Below are positions 8,211 through 16,834 of a stretch of DNA of 58,373 nucleotides, one piece after another. Location: the NCBI GenBank assembly GCA_900541985.1, contig UQLX01000015.1, positions 1 through 58,373 on the forward strand, given 5' to 3'. Under the pieces are notes generated by a model that ran no database searches, was not told the DNA's origin, and saw only the letters and a list, made by a program, of their open reading frames with translations. Origin of the DNA: an uncultured Blautia sp. (GTDB taxonomy: Bacteria; Bacillota; Clostridia; Lachnospirales; Lachnospiraceae). The position numbers and the translations under genes were made by a program. Within the stretch, counting starts at the first letter, position 1, and each line of letters begins with the position of its first letter.

Positions 8211-9344
8211 ATGCACAGTATCAAACTGAAAAAAGCGGGACTGCTTACGCTGTCTGTTCTTATAATGATCACTCTGCCCTCCTGTGGAACGAAAAAGACT
8301 GTGTCAGAAGCTGATGTGACGGAAACAGCAGAAACACAGCCGGATATCCCGGAGGGGAATACGGCAGAAGCAGAGGAACCGGGAGAAATACAGGGACCGA
8401 AGCCTCAGTCCGGTGCAGGGACAGAAAATTCCGGGGAAGTGGAGGAGCCAGACCCTGCACAGGAAGAAAACACAGAGGAAGAAGATCCGGAACATCACCC
8501 GGAGCCGCCGCCGGAGGAAGAAGCTGTGAAAACTGCTGAAGCTGGTGCGGACACAGAAGGCGCACTGTCTCCCCCGTCAGAATCCGGAAGTATATTCGGA
8601 GGAAATCAGGGTACAGAAGCCGTTTCTGATCCGGAGCTTTCTGCATTGCTTTCCAGTCTTCCGTTTCCCTCAGGAAACGGCACATGGTCCGCATATGTAT
8701 GCGATCTGGAGAAAAATACAGAGGGAAGCATTAATGAGCATCAGATGCAGGCAGCCAGTCTAATCAAGCTTTATATTATGGGAGCCGTGTACGAAAATTA
8801 CGATAATCTGATATCACAGTATGGACAGGGGAATGTGGACAGTAATCTCCATGCGATGATCACAGTCAGTGATAATGATGCGGCAAATGCGCTCACCGGA
8901 TATCTGGGAGGAGGAGACGGTGCCGCCGGAATGGCTGCCGTCAATGCTTACTGCAGTGCGAACGGATATATGAATACACATATGGGAAGGCTTCTTCTTC
9001 ATAGTAATGAATATGACGATAATTATACCTCGGCAGCAGACTGCGGTCACTTCCTGAAAAAAGTATATGACGGATGGATGGATGGAGATTCCGATGCCAC
9101 TGCCATGTTCAAGCTTCTGGCAGCGCAGGAGCGGAGAAACAAGATACCGGCTCAGATGCCTTCCGGTGTCAGTGTTGCAAATAAGACCGGAGAACTGGCA
9201 GATGTGGAAAACGATGCGGGAATCCTATATTATTCCAATCATGATCTGGTGATCGTATTTATGTCGGAAAATCTTTCAGAAGCCGGTTCCGCGCAGAATA
9301 CAATTGCTTCCCTGAGCAGACAGATCTATGATCATTATCAGTAA
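8211..9344 (+). CDS. Lipoprotein with beta-lactamase-like serine hydrolase domain
   Basis: A 377-aa exported lipoprotein. A hydrophobic signal ends in the lipobox LPSC (Cys25). Residues 27-125 form a very Glu/Pro-rich spacer that would hold the domain off the membrane. Residues about 140-377 form a class-A beta-lactamase-type fold with all three motifs: SLIK (Ser183, Lys186), SDN (220-222) and KTG (325-327). The spacing resembles class-A enzymes, but the sequence belongs to the broad serine hydrolase group, so DD-peptidase or peptidoglycan esterase activity is as likely as drug resistance. The domain is paralogous to the C-terminal half of the divergent amidase. The RBS GGGAAGGA is about 13 nt upstream, rather far. 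Confidence 0.82.
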   Translation: MHSIKLKKAGLLTLSVLIMITLPSCGTKKTVSEADVTETAETQPDIPEGNTAEAEEPGEIQGPKPQSGAGTENSGEVEEPDPAQEENTEEEDPEHHPEPPPEEEAVKTAEAGADTEGALSPPSESGSIFGGNQGTEAVSDPELSALLSSLPFPSGNGTWSAYVCDLEKNTEGSINEHQMQAASLIKLYIMGAVYENYDNLISQYGQGNVDSNLHAMITVSDNDAANALTGYLGGGDGAAGMAAVNAYCSANGYMNTHMGRLLLHSNEYDDNYTSAADCGHFLKKVYDGWMDGDSDATAMFKLLAAQERRNKIPAQMPSGVSVANKTGELADVENDAGILYYSNHDLVIVFMSENLSEAGSAQNTIASLSRQIYDHYQ

Positions 9345-9433
9345 TCAGGGAATGATTCAGAAGGAGAAGTATTTATGATTGAAACAGCTGTAAGCTGATT
9401 CAGATAAAAAGTTCTTATAAAGGAGGACATGAT

Positions 9434-10381
9434 ATGAGTAAGAAATGGAAAAACTTTTCAGCAAAAGCCCTTTTAAAATGGGCGGCATTATTTGCCATTG
9501 TATTTGCTGTTTCTCTGCCTGCGACTGCAGAAACCAGCCATGCAGCAAATACTACCTACACGGTAACCGTTGCCACCGGATATCTTGCACTGCGCAATGC
9601 CAGGGCATATGATGAAAAGAACGAAATCGGTGAGCTGTATACAGGGGAAACTGTGGAAGTGACAGATTCCAGTGGAGCGACTTACTGGACTGTCTATTCT
9701 CCGAAGCTGAACAAAACCGGCTATGTAAACAGAAAATACCTGGCATGTGCTTCTGATTCCAAAACAGTCAAAGTACAGAGCGGCTATCTGGCGCTTCGCA
9801 CAGCCAAGGCTTATGACAGAAAAAATGAGGTGGGTGAGCTTTATACAGGTGATACGGTATATGTAGCAAATACAGATGATTCTACTTACTGGCTGGTGTA
9901 TGCACCGGGGCTGAACAAGGGCGGCTATGTAAACAAAAATTATCTGGAGGGCACTTCTTCCGCGGGATCAGGACAGACATGGACAGTCAGTGTAAGCAAG
10001 GGCTATCTGGCACTTCGTACAGCCAAGGCGTATGACAGCAGAAATGAGATCGGGGAACTTTACACAGGAGATACAGTACAGGTAACAGATACCAGCGATT
10101 CTACCTATTGGTATGTATACTCTCCGAAGCATGGAAAGAGCGGATATGTAAACAAGAACTATCTGACAGGCGGCGCAACGGGATTTACCAAGACTGTCAG
10201 CGTGGCAAAAGGCTATCTGGCACTTCGTACAGCCAAGGCATATGATGAGGCAAACGAGATTGGTGAGCTTTATACCGGAGATACGGTACAGGTAACAGAT
10301 ACCAGTGATTCTACCTACTGGTATGTATATTCTCCAAAACATGGAAAGTATGGATACGTAAATAAAGATTATCTGTATTGA
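9434..10381 (+). CDS. Secreted protein with four tandem bacterial SH3b domains
   Basis: A 315-aa exported protein with a signal peptide ending near SHAANT (about residue 38). The rest is four SH3-like repeats of about 65-70 residues, each carrying G-Y-L-A-L-R near its start, N-E-(I/V)-G-E-L-Y-T-G in the middle and a Y-V-N-(K/R) end. There is no catalytic domain. Such repeats bind peptidoglycan or other wall polymers. AAAGGAGG stands 6 nt before the ATG. It lies after the serine-hydrolase lipoprotein and may be co-transcribed with it. Repeats 3 and 4 are nearly identical. Confidence 0.85.
   Translation: MSKKWKNFSAKALLKWAALFAIVFAVSLPATAETSHAANTTYTVTVATGYLALRNARAYDEKNEIGELYTGETVEVTDSSGATYWTVYSPKLNKTGYVNRKYLACASDSKTVKVQSGYLALRTAKAYDRKNEVGELYTGDTVYVANTDDSTYWLVYAPGLNKGGYVNKNYLEGTSSAGSGQTWTVSVSKGYLALRTAKAYDSRNEIGELYTGDTVQVTDTSDSTYWYVYSPKHGKSGYVNKNYLTGGATGFTKTVSVAKGYLALRTAKAYDEANEIGELYTGDTVQVTDTSDSTYWYVYSPKHGKYGYVNKDYLY
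9578..10381 (+). repeat. Four tandem DNA repeats encoding SH3b units
   Basis: Units begin at about 9578, 9782, 10001 and 10211 (the Gly-Tyr-Leu-Ala-Leu-Arg codons), giving periods of 204, 219 and 210 bp. The third and fourth share long identical stretches, so recent duplication or repeat-number variation is likely. Confidence 0.85.
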
Positions 10382-10405
10382 TGATTTTAAACGCAGATAA
10401 TTTGA

Positions 10406-10447
10406 ACGGGGACCTGGATAAGGTCCCCGTTGATCTGTTATTTTTTT
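10406..10447. terminator. Terminator between the SH3b gene and the DUF1836 gene
   Basis: Stem ACGGGGACCT (10406-10415) with AGGTCCCCGT (10421-10430), a 5-nt loop, and a T-rich tail. The tail overlaps the end of the convergent minus-strand gene. Confidence 0.8.
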
Positions 10448-11067
10448 GATTTTTTATTTCTGGTTGAGACATCGGCATTTTCGTTCCGCAGCTCATCTAC
10501 CAGCTGCTCAATCAGCATTTTTTTTGTATAAACATCAAAGCTCAGAAGACAGATAAAAGAAAACATTTTCAGGAATTTTCCGTCTTCCTCTGGAGCAGTT
10601 TCAAATGTCTTCTCGGATGTGTGATAACATCTGAGGAGATTTTTTTTGAGCAGTTCCACCTGTTCTTTTTCCATACTGAACACTTCATTATAGATAGCTG
10701 TAAGATCCATTTCCGAATCTGAGCGGAAATATTTTTCTGTGATCGGACCCAGAAGAGTCTGGATATCATTGATGGAAAGAATGTTTTTAAAATAGTAAAT
10801 AAAGATCAGAAGCAGAAGATGTTCCCTGGAATAACGCTTCTTTTCCGGAGAAGGAAGCAGATTGTTTTTAGCATAATTATTGATCATGGTTTTGGTAAGG
10901 ATCTTATCCTCCGGATAACGCTTGGAGGAGGACAGCTGTTCTTCCATAAAAGTAGTTACCTGATCCATGTATAAATCAATATTGGGAATATCTTCCGGCT
11001 TAATATAATCAATTCTTGAAATACTTTCCAGGATGCTTCCGATCATGTCCTGTGTATTGATCGTCAT
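10438..11067 (-). CDS. DUF1836 domain-containing protein
   Basis: A 209-aa protein of the DUF1836 family. The family signature LTKTMINNYAKNNLLPSP followed by KRYSREHLLLL (about residues 58-88) resembles a MerR-type helix-turn-helix. The C-terminal half is helical and ends in a Lys-rich tail. GAGGTGAT precedes the ATG. It has its own promoter in the 58-bp gap after araC. Its target is unknown, and a DNA-binding role is an inference from the helix-turn-helix. Confidence 0.78.
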   Translation of the reverse strand: MTINTQDMIGSILESISRIDYIKPEDIPNIDLYMDQVTTFMEEQLSSSKRYPEDKILTKTMINNYAKNNLLPSPEKKRYSREHLLLLIFIYYFKNILSINDIQTLLGPITEKYFRSDSEMDLTAIYNEVFSMEKEQVELLKKNLLRCYHTSEKTFETAPEEDGKFLKMFSFICLLSFDVYTKKMLIEQLVDELRNENADVSTRNKKSKK

Positions 11068-11088
11068 ATTTTATCACCTCTGCATCTT

Positions 11089-11117
11089 ATTATATAGTTT
11101 TCAAAACTACTTGTAAA
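11089..11117 (-). promoter_or_regulatory. Sigma-A promoter for the DUF1836 gene
   Basis: Minus strand: TTTACA (11112-11117), 17-bp spacer, TATAAT (11089-11094). Confidence 0.75.
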
Positions 11118-11125
11118 CATTTTTC

Positions 11126-11992
11126 TCAGGGATTTTGTTTTTTTAGAATCCGGTTATTCTGGCGGTAAGTCCTTGGAGAGATTCCGTAAACATTTTTGAA
11201 AGCTCTGGAAAAATGCAGCTGGTTGGGATAACCTACCTGAACACTGATATCTTTTACGGGAATATCCGAGGTTTTCAAAAGCTCTGCGGCTCTGGACATT
11301 CGATATTGAATGAGAAACTCCTGAGGTGCCAGTCCCATGATTTCTTTAAAGATCTTCCCGAAATAGCTGCGGTTCAGATTCAGCCTCTGCGCCATGTCCT
11401 CCACCGTGATCGGAAACATGTAATTCTGAGAAATAAAGGTAATGGCTTCATCTGTATAAAACTGAGAACGTTTTCCGTTCTGGGTACGGTTTCGGGAAGA
11501 GGAACCGGTAAGGATGGCATCCATGACCAGATAAAGATGCCCGATCAGATGCAGGGAGGAGCTGTCAGAAGAACTGGAGGCAAGATGCAGCAGTTCCTCC
11601 TTCAGCGTGTCGGCAATCTGTGGAGAGGAGGGGATAAAAACGGGTGCTTCTGTGGAAAGTCCTGCCGTATCCAGGATCTCCTTGGCTTTCAGCCCGCTGA
11701 ATTCTACCCAGGTATACTCCCAGGGATCTTCCCGGTCCGCAAAATAGGTATTGACCCGGTCAGGCTCAATGAGGAATCCCATTCCTCCATGAAGCTTATA
11801 TTCTTTTGTAACTGTGCTGGATTCGTCTACAAGCAGCGTTCCTTTTCCGGAAATAATATAATGAAAAAGAAAGTGATTGCGAATAGAAGGACCAAAGGAA
11901 TGAAGCGGTCTGCATCTTTCATATCCGTACTGATACAGAGTAAGATCCATAAAACGGTCATTAGAAAATACATGAAACGAGGGCTTTGCCAT
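11126..11992 (-). CDS. AraC family regulator of the alpha-galactoside locus
   Basis: A 288-aa AraC/XylS regulator. The N-terminal cupin-like sensor (about 1-150) has the usual stretch HYIISGKGTLLVDE. The C-terminal pair of helix-turn-helix motifs covers about 185-285, with NLNRSYFGKIFKE and the AraC signature SDIPVKDISVQVGYPNQLHFSRAFK (quoted in parts by family knowledge) ending GISPRTYR. AAGGAGG precedes the ATG. It is divergent from a transporter operon plus alpha-galactosidase, so it probably senses melibiose or raffinose and activates that operon like RafR/MsmR (inference). The 280-bp divergent gap lacks a good -35 for the operon, as expected for an activated promoter. Confidence 0.85.
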   Translation of the reverse strand: MAKPSFHVFSNDRFMDLTLYQYGYERCRPLHSFGPSIRNHFLFHYIISGKGTLLVDESSTVTKEYKLHGGMGFLIEPDRVNTYFADREDPWEYTWVEFSGLKAKEILDTAGLSTEAPVFIPSSPQIADTLKEELLHLASSSSDSSSLHLIGHLYLVMDAILTGSSSRNRTQNGKRSQFYTDEAITFISQNYMFPITVEDMAQRLNLNRSYFGKIFKEIMGLAPQEFLIQYRMSRAAELLKTSDIPVKDISVQVGYPNQLHFSRAFKNVYGISPRTYRQNNRILKKQNP

Positions 11993-12272
11993 ATTTATTC
12001 CTCCTTGTAGTCTGTGAAATTAGGAATTATCAACAAAAATCAGATGATAAAACTGTGATATTTAAATGAAAATAAGAATTATTTCTAATTATATATCAAA
12101 ATGAGTAGTAACTTCAATTATATTCGAGAAAAAACGTATTATGATATAAAATTGATTTCATAGCTCCATTTACCGGAAGAGACAGGAATGATAGAATGAA
12201 GCCATGAAACAAATCCGTAGATACTGTACAGAATAGAAACGGACCGCAAAAAGAAAGGAAAGGGGAAATTCA

Positions 12273-13213
12273 ATGAAAAAAGAAAACTGTCTGTGATAGG
12301 AGTTTTTGCAGGAATACTGAGTACTGGCATGGTTCTTGGCGGATGCGGAGATTCTGCGGCAGACAACGGGAAAACAAAAATTGAAATGGTTCAATACAAA
12401 CCGGAGGCAGTAAAAGCCTTTGAAAAAATGAAAGAAAAATTTAATGCTTCCCATGACGATATTGAACTGACCATTGAATCACCAAATGAAGCGATGACGA
12501 TTCTGAAGACCCGTTTTATCAAGGAAGACCAGCCGGATATTATTGGGATCGGAGGAGATGTGAACTACTCGAATTTTCTGGATGCGGATATGCTGACAGA
12601 TATTTCAGACTTTGAAGGGCTTGCAGACATTAAACAGGCATATCTGGATATTGATAAGAATCTGGAATTTATCCCCAGAGACGGGGTGTATGCAGTTCCG
12701 TATGCAGCCAATGCGGCGGGAATTCTGTACAATAAAGACATGTTTGAAGAAAACGGATGGGAAATACCCACAACCTGGAATGAGTTTCTGACACTTCTGG
12801 ATACCATTCAGGCATCTGGACAGCTGCCACTGTATTTCGGCTTTAAAGACACGTGGACCTGTCTGGCTCCATGGAATGCCATGGCCTGTGATCTTGCCCC
12901 GGCAGATGTATGCCGGCAGGTAAACAGAGGAGAAACAACTTTTTCAGAAGAATACCGGGAGCCTGCAGAAAAGATTCCTCAGCTTCTTTCTTATGCACAG
13001 GAAGATTCTTATGCATACAGCTATAATGATGCATGTACCGCCTTTGCAAGAGGAGAATCTGCCATGTACTGCATCGGAAGCTATGCAGTGCCTCAGATCA
13101 AATCTGTAAACCCGGATATGAATATTGACTCTTTTGTTTTTCCGGCAAATGACAGTGCAGACGGACAGATCCTGAACTCCGGCATTGACCTTCAGTTCTG
13201 TGTTATGGAGGAT
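12273..13213 (+). pseudogene. Damaged ABC sugar-binding protein gene (5' frameshift, 3' end deleted)
   Basis: This encodes a family-1 extracellular sugar-binding lipoprotein. The ATG at 12273 has a good RBS (GGAAAGGGG) and starts M-K-K, but the frame stops after seven codons. The signal peptide and lipobox (LGGC) are in another frame, entered from about 12281. One extra A in the A-tract 12276-12281 would restore a normal start. The body (EYK-like sugar-binding fold with YAVPYAANAAGILYNKDMF) is intact to about 13213, where it runs into permease sequence. About the last 110-120 residues of a normal family member are missing. Without the deletion it would be the raffinose/melibiose receptor of the alpha-galactosidase operon. 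Confidence 0.82.
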
Positions 13214-13760
13214 TCCCAATGTTCTGGGCGGATTGGTAGTCGGCTATATTTTCAGCTTTATCTTTACTTATATTCTTCCGACAATAGGAAAAGCCATGGG
13301 AATTGATTTCCTCAGCAGCAGTATTCTGGCAGATTCAAAGACAGCATGGTTTGCCATTGTGGTTGTAGCGGCATGGCAGGCAATTGCCATGAATACCATT
13401 ATTTACATTTCCGGTCTGCAGACTGTGCCGGAGGATGTATATGAAGCGGGGTCCATTGACGGTGCAACCGGATGGACAAAATTTAAAAATCTGACCTTCC
13501 CGCTGATCGTTCCGTTTTTTACCATCAACATGGTTCTGTGCATGAAGAATTTCCTGATGGTATTTGACCAGATCATGGCTCTGACAAAAGGTGGTCCTGC
13601 ACAGAGTACAGAACCCATTTCCTTCCTGATCTATAAAAACGGTATGGATGGAGGGCAGTTCGGATTCCAGAGTGCCAATGCAGTGCTGTTTTTTGTAGTG
13701 ATCGTAGCAATCCCGATATTCCAGCTTACATTTATGAATAAGAAGGAGGAGCAGTTATAA
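13214..13760 (+). pseudogene. 5'-truncated ABC sugar permease (MalF type)
   Basis: The sequence enters the MalF/MsmF-type permease at PNVLGGLVVGYIF, which in intact homologues lies roughly 110 residues in. From there it is normal to the end (stop 13758-13760), including the EAA-loop YEAGSIDGATGWTKF and later membrane segments. No start or RBS of its own is present. A TTG at 13185 opens the frame but would add residues from the binding-protein region. The upstream part has been removed together with the end of the binding-protein gene. Its stop overlaps the next start (TAATG). Confidence 0.82.
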
Positions 13761-14422
13761 TGAAAAAGAATACCAAACAGATGGGCAAGACCAACTGGCC
13801 GGTGACCATCCTTCTGATCACAGCTCTGACCGTGGTGATCTCTATCCTTATACATTCTCTGGCAGGCTATGCCATCGGAAGAAACATGGGAGAAAGTAAG
13901 CTTTATAAATTCTCATATCTTTATATTGTCAGCGGTATGTTTGTTCCTTTTGCGATTCTGATGATGCCTCTGGTAAAACAGACTTCACAGATGGGAATTG
14001 AAAACAGAGCAGGTGTCATTATCCTTTATGTGGTCTTTTATGTGCCGATGAACCTTCTTCTGTATTCCGGATACCTGAAAAATATCCCTCTGGCGCTGGA
14101 AGAAGCGGCAAAGGCAGACGGGGCAAGTACCTGGAAGACCTGCTGGAGCATTATTTTTCCTGTGATGAAGCCCATGCATGCCACAGTTGCAGTTCTTACG
14201 GCGCTGGGTACCTGGAATGACGTGATGACTCCTCTGGTGATCATGTCCGGTACCGGCAAAAATACGCTTCCGCTTGCACAGCTGAATTTCCAGACACAGT
14301 TTGGAACAAATTATAACCTTGCGTTTGCCTCTTACCTTCTGGCTCTGATCCCGATCCTGATCTTTTATCTGGTATGCCAGAAGCAGATTTTGAACGGTGT
14401 GGTAAACGGCGCGGTGAAATAA
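13760..14422 (+). pseudogene. ABC sugar permease (MalG type) with internal deletion
   Basis: A 220-aa open frame. Intact MalG/MsmG-type permeases have about 275-285 residues. The start (MKKNTKQMGKTNWPVTILL) looks like the normal N-terminus. It then jumps at about 13810-13825 to TVVISILIHSLAGYAIGR, which normally lies some 80-85 residues in. First periplasmic loop and most of membrane segment 1 or 2 are missing, in frame. The EAA loop EEAAKADGASTWKTCWS and the remainder are intact. It could be expressed but is unlikely to form a working pore. Stop to the next start is 55 bp. Confidence 0.7.
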
Positions 14423-14477
14423 TATAAAAAAATAAAAAGAAAGAACATCCAGGGCAGGATGAAAAGAGGAAAAGACA

Positions 14478-16670
14478 ATGGCTATTTTAGTGGACAGAAA
14501 AAATACCTTATTTACGCTGTGTACAAAAAGCAGCATGTATCAGATGAAGGCAGACCCCCTGGGGATCCTCCTTCATACCTATTATGGAAAGAGAACGGAG
14601 AATATGGATTTTTCATACCTGATCCAGAAAAGAGATCATGGATTTTCCGGCAATCCTTATGAGGCAGGCATGGACAGAACGTATTCTCTGGACACGCTTC
14701 CTCAGGAGTATTCCTGCTTTGGAGGCGGTGATTACCGGGAAAGCGCTCTGGCAGTGAGAGACGTATACGGATCTTCGGCTGTGGATCTGAGATACGAAGG
14801 ATATGAGCTTCTGGAAGGAAAATATCAGATCCCCGGACTTCCGGCTTTTTATGAGGAGGCTCCGGGACAGGCGGAGACCCTGGTGATCACGATGAGAAAC
14901 GAAAGAAAAAATCTTCTTGTAAAGCTTTTTTATGGTGTGTTTGAGGAACTGGATCTTCTTACCAGAGCGGTGGTTGTGGAAAACTGCGGAGAAGAGCCGG
15001 TATATCTGGAACGTGTCATGTCTTTATGTGTAGACCAGCCCTATGGGAACTGGGACTGGATGACTTTTTATGGAAGGCATGAAATGGAGCGTCAGGTATC
15101 CAGAACAGCTGTCCATCATGGAATCCAGTCAGCAGGCGGCCTTCGGGGAGCCTCCAGTCATCAGTACAATCCTTTTGTAATGCTTGCGGATCCGAAGGCA
15201 TCAGAGACACAGGGAAACTGCTATGGATTTTCTTTTTTGTACAGTGGGAACTTTCTGGCAGAGGCTGAAAAAGACCAGTTTAATCAGACGAGAGTACTGA
15301 TGGGGATCCATCCGGGAAATTTCAGATATAAGCTGGAACAGGGAGAAAGCTTTTATGCACCGGAGACTGCGATGGTCTACAGTGACAAAGGTTTTGAAAA
15401 AATGTCCCATATTTTTCACCGGGCAATCCGAAACAATCTCTGCAGAGGAAAATTTAAAAATGCAAGACGACCGGTACTGATCAATAACTGGGAAGGCACA
15501 TATTTCGATTTTACAGGGGATAAACTGATCGCCATGGCAAAGGATGCGGCAGACATGGGGGTAGAGCTTTTTGTTATGGATGACGGCTGGTTTGGAAAAA
15601 GAGACGATGATAACAGCGGTCTTGGGGACTGGCAGGTCAATGAGAAAAAACTGGGCTGTACGTTACAGGAGCTTGCAGAGAAAATCCATGGTCTTGGAAT
15701 GAAATTCGGTATCTGGTATGAACCGGAGTGCGTATCTCAGGACAGTGATCTTTACCGGACACATCCGGACTGGGCGTTCCAGATTCCGGGAAGAAATCCG
15801 GTGAGATCCCGGAATCAGCTGGTTCTTGATTTTTCCAGACAGGATGTGCGGAACCATATTTTTCAGGAGATGATTCAGGTTCTGGATAAAGCAGACGTGG
15901 ACTACCTGAAATGGGATTTTAACAGAAGCATCTGTGATGTATATTCTGCCCAGCTTCCGGCAGACCGTCAGGGAGAGGTGCTTCACCGTTATGTGCTTGG
16001 TCTGTACGAATTTCTGGATCGTCTGGGAAAAAGATACCCCGATATGCTGATTGAGGGCTGCAGCGGAGGCGGCGGACGTTTTGACGCCGGTATGCTTCAC
16101 TATACGCCTCAGATCTGGTGCAGCGATGATACAGATGCCATTGAACGTCTGGAGATCCAGTATGGAACTTCTTTCTGTTATCCGGTCAGCACTATGGGAG
16201 CACATGTTTCTGCCTGTCCGAATCATCAGACAGGAAGAACCACACCTCTTGGCACAAGGGCTACAGTAGCTATGGCAGGGACTTTTGGCTATGAGCTGGA
16301 TCCGGCTAAGCTGACCGCAGAGGAAAAGGAAGAAATCCGGAAGCAGATACGTCGGTTTAAGGAATATTATGAGCTGATCCAGAGAGGCGATTATTTCCGT
16401 CTGACAGCGCCTTCTGAGGAGCGGCATTATGCAGCCTGGGAATTTGTAAGCCCGGATCAGAAAGAAGCGCTGGTAAGTGTTGTTGCATCTAAGGTAAGGA
16501 CAAACGATCCGCCTGCACGGGTATTGTTGAGAGGGCTGAAAGAGGATGGCGTTTACCTTCTGGAAGGAAGAGAATATACAGGCGGAGCACTGATGTACGG
16601 CGGTCTTCCGCTGCCCGAGGCAAAGGTGGAGTACCAGAGCTGGGAGTTTTATCTGAAATTAAAGAAATAA
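14478..16670 (+). CDS. GH36 alpha-galactosidase
   Basis: A 730-aa cytoplasmic alpha-galactosidase of glycoside hydrolase family 36, hydrolysing terminal alpha-1,6-galactose from melibiose, raffinose or stachyose. It has the N-terminal beta-sandwich domain, then the TIM barrel from about residue 335 (RRPVLINNWEGTYFDF). The nucleophile Asp is in DYLKWDFNRS and the acid/base Asp in CSDDTDA, with GCSGGGGRFDAGML between them. The length and ends are normal. AGAGGA precedes the ATG. It is intact although the ABC transporter genes directly upstream are damaged, so substrate entry would need another importer. Confidence 0.94.
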   Translation: MAILVDRKNTLFTLCTKSSMYQMKADPLGILLHTYYGKRTENMDFSYLIQKRDHGFSGNPYEAGMDRTYSLDTLPQEYSCFGGGDYRESALAVRDVYGSSAVDLRYEGYELLEGKYQIPGLPAFYEEAPGQAETLVITMRNERKNLLVKLFYGVFEELDLLTRAVVVENCGEEPVYLERVMSLCVDQPYGNWDWMTFYGRHEMERQVSRTAVHHGIQSAGGLRGASSHQYNPFVMLADPKASETQGNCYGFSFLYSGNFLAEAEKDQFNQTRVLMGIHPGNFRYKLEQGESFYAPETAMVYSDKGFEKMSHIFHRAIRNNLCRGKFKNARRPVLINNWEGTYFDFTGDKLIAMAKDAADMGVELFVMDDGWFGKRDDDNSGLGDWQVNEKKLGCTLQELAEKIHGLGMKFGIWYEPECVSQDSDLYRTHPDWAFQIPGRNPVRSRNQLVLDFSRQDVRNHIFQEMIQVLDKADVDYLKWDFNRSICDVYSAQLPADRQGEVLHRYVLGLYEFLDRLGKRYPDMLIEGCSGGGGRFDAGMLHYTPQIWCSDDTDAIERLEIQYGTSFCYPVSTMGAHVSACPNHQTGRTTPLGTRATVAMAGTFGYELDPAKLTAEEKEEIRKQIRRFKEYYELIQRGDYFRLTAPSEERHYAAWEFVSPDQKEALVSVVASKVRTNDPPARVLLRGLKEDGVYLLEGREYTGGALMYGGLPLPEAKVEYQSWEFYLKLKK

Positions 16671-16696
16671 AGTCAAAAACAGAAAGACTGAAATAA

Positions 16697-16742
16697 CAGG
16701 CGGGAGCAAAGGGGATTTCTCTTTGTTCCTGCTTGTCATTTT
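16697..16742 (+). terminator. Terminator after alpha-galactosidase
   Basis: A 15-bp stem with G-U pairs (16697-16711 with 16721-16735), a 9-nt loop, then TCATTTTCT. The T-tract is weak. Its right arm overlaps the -35 box of the pcrA promoter. Confidence 0.6.
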
Positions 16743-16761
16743 CTCCGGCAGATGATAAAAT
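16733..16761 (+). promoter_or_regulatory. Sigma-A promoter for pcrA
   Basis: TTGTCA (16733-16738), 17-bp spacer, TAAAAT (16756-16761), about 70 bp before the pcrA start. Confidence 0.65.
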
Positions 16762-16834
16762 TGAATCCATGAAAAAATCCGCCGGAGAGCGGAAGAACCA
16801 GACCATCAACGAACCAACAGATACAGGAGAATTT

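Noticed and set aside
9578..10381. Regular repeats considered as a CRISPR array
   Set aside because: The period is about 210 bp, the repeats are coding and translate to SH3b domains.
12145..12150. TATAAA as -10 box for the sugar-transporter operon
   Set aside because: No acceptable -35 sequence accompanies it. An AraC-activated promoter may lie here, but the sequence alone does not support a call.
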